Assembly: GCA_002359085.1 (NCBI GenBank)
Contig: DEQB01000008.1
Span: 11,399 to 16,751 of the forward strand
Source of the DNA: Erysipelothrix sp. UBA3377
Lineage (GTDB): Bacteria; Bacillota_I; Bacilli_A; Erysipelotrichales; Erysipelotrichaceae
Reading direction: 5' to 3'
Length of the DNA stretch: 5,353 nt
The notes under the pieces were generated by a model. It did not search any database. It was not told the DNA's origin and saw only the letters and a list, made by a program, of their open reading frames with translations. Below are positions 4,824 to 5,353 of the stretch, in pieces (position 1 is the stretch's first letter; every line of letters starts with the position of its first letter). Both the position numbers and the translations under genes were made by a program.

Positions 4824-5353
4824 ATGGATCAAACAAATAAGTTATTCTTCGATGCTTGCGCACACGGAGACTTACCACTTGTAGAAAAAGCACTTAAAGA
4901 AGGTGCAAATGTTAATGTGGTAAATGGTGAGAAACGTACAGGTCTAATGCGTGCCAGTAAACGGGGTCATTTGGAAGTTGTTCAACACATCATTGAGCAT
5001 GGAGCCGATGTTACGTTGCGTGATATTTTTGGTAAAGATGCATTGATGTCTGCCGCAAAGAAAGGTCACGTTGAAATTGTTGATCTTTTAATTGCACACG
5101 GTGCTGATGTGAATATCCAAGATTATCGTGGTCGAAATGCTTTAATGCGTGCTGCATTTTTGGGTCAAACATTGGTCGTTGAAAAATTAATCGCAGAAGG
5201 TGTCGATGTAAACCTACAAGATGAATTGGGTAGAACAGCCCTTATGGAAGCATCCTTAGCATTTAGAAGTGATGTTATTGATTTACTCGTAGAAGCAGAT
5301 GCAAATGTTAATCTCCAAGATCATAATGGTTGTACCGCATTGATGCGCGCAAG
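4824..5353 (+). CDS. Ankyrin-repeat protein (3' end outside window)
   Basis: An open frame of 176 codons runs off the window without a stop. It starts MDQTNKLFFDACAHGDL and has no signal peptide, so the product is probably cytoplasmic. Ankyrin repeats of about 33 residues follow one another: about 8-37 (ACAHGDLPLVEKALKEGANV), 38-71 (TGLMRASKRGHLEVV...HGADV), 72-104 (DALMSAAKKGHVEIVDLLI), 105-137 (NALMRAAFLGQTLVVEKLI) and 138-169 (TALMEASLAFRSDVIDLLV). A sixth begins at 170 (CTALMRA). The TPLH of eukaryotic repeats is replaced by TALM-like forms throughout. Ankyrin domains bind other proteins; the partner and role here are unknown, and any further domain would be downstream. The fifth repeat is irregular (LAFRSD in place of a G-containing turn; EADANV in place of HGADV). 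The gene lies directly after the cre-controlled unit and may share its transcription by read-through. Confidence 0.9.
   Translation, partial: MDQTNKLFFDACAHGDLPLVEKALKEGANVNVVNGEKRTGLMRASKRGHLEVVQHIIEHGADVTLRDIFGKDALMSAAKKGHVEIVDLLIAHGADVNIQDYRGRNALMRAAFLGQTLVVEKLIAEGVDVNLQDELGRTALMEASLAFRSDVIDLLVEADANVNLQDHNGCTALMRA

Noticed and set aside
4642..4893. 83-residue - strand ORF across the small RNA region and start of the ankyrin gene
   Set aside because: No ribosome site or family resemblance; it is antisense to well-supported + strand signals.
1..5353. CRISPR array, prophage or insertion sequence
   Set aside because: No spaced direct repeats, transposase or phage-like genes were seen; the only tandem repetition is the ankyrin coding repeat.

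Overview
The window reads as a chromosomal segment of a low-GC Gram-positive bacterium (Bacillota). The signs are strong AGGAGG-type ribosome sites, short intergenic gaps, a moderately AT-rich composition and a perfect CcpA-type cre box. Tryptophan is written TGG and TGA serves as a stop (end of the oppF-like gene), so the standard bacterial code applies and a Mycoplasma-type code is excluded. An erysipelotrichial origin is only a guess from overall style.

Bases 1-4049 hold the 3' part of a peptide (Opp/Dpp-type) ABC importer operon on the + strand: the C-terminal part of permease B, complete permease C, an OppF-type ATPase with a large internal insertion, and an OppD-type ATPase. Gaps are very short or overlapping, and an intrinsic terminator begins in the last stop codon. 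The order B-C-F-D is the reverse of the common D-F order. The peptide-binding protein (OppA) is not in the window. Both ATPases lack the cysteine cluster usual in the C-terminal region of this family but share a DPxWV...HFV tail.

Bases 4072-4585 hold mscL (large mechanosensitive channel) on the - strand, convergent with the opp operon, with its own promoter and terminator. The two opposed terminators are packed into about 76 bases.

Bases 4638-4792 are the most interesting part. A good sigma-A-like promoter is overlapped by a perfect cre site. It is followed by a predicted transcript of about 120 nt. That transcript carries a near-perfect Shine-Dalgarno sequence, a 21-codon ORF whose start codon is buried in a 12-bp hairpin formed with its own 3' part, and a rho-independent terminator. 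This looks like a catabolite-controlled small RNA/peptide unit, or a structured leader controlling the next gene.

Bases 4824-5353 are the 5' part of an ankyrin-repeat protein gene that runs off the window. Its only clear upstream promoter is the cre-controlled one, unless a weak promoter overlaps the terminator.
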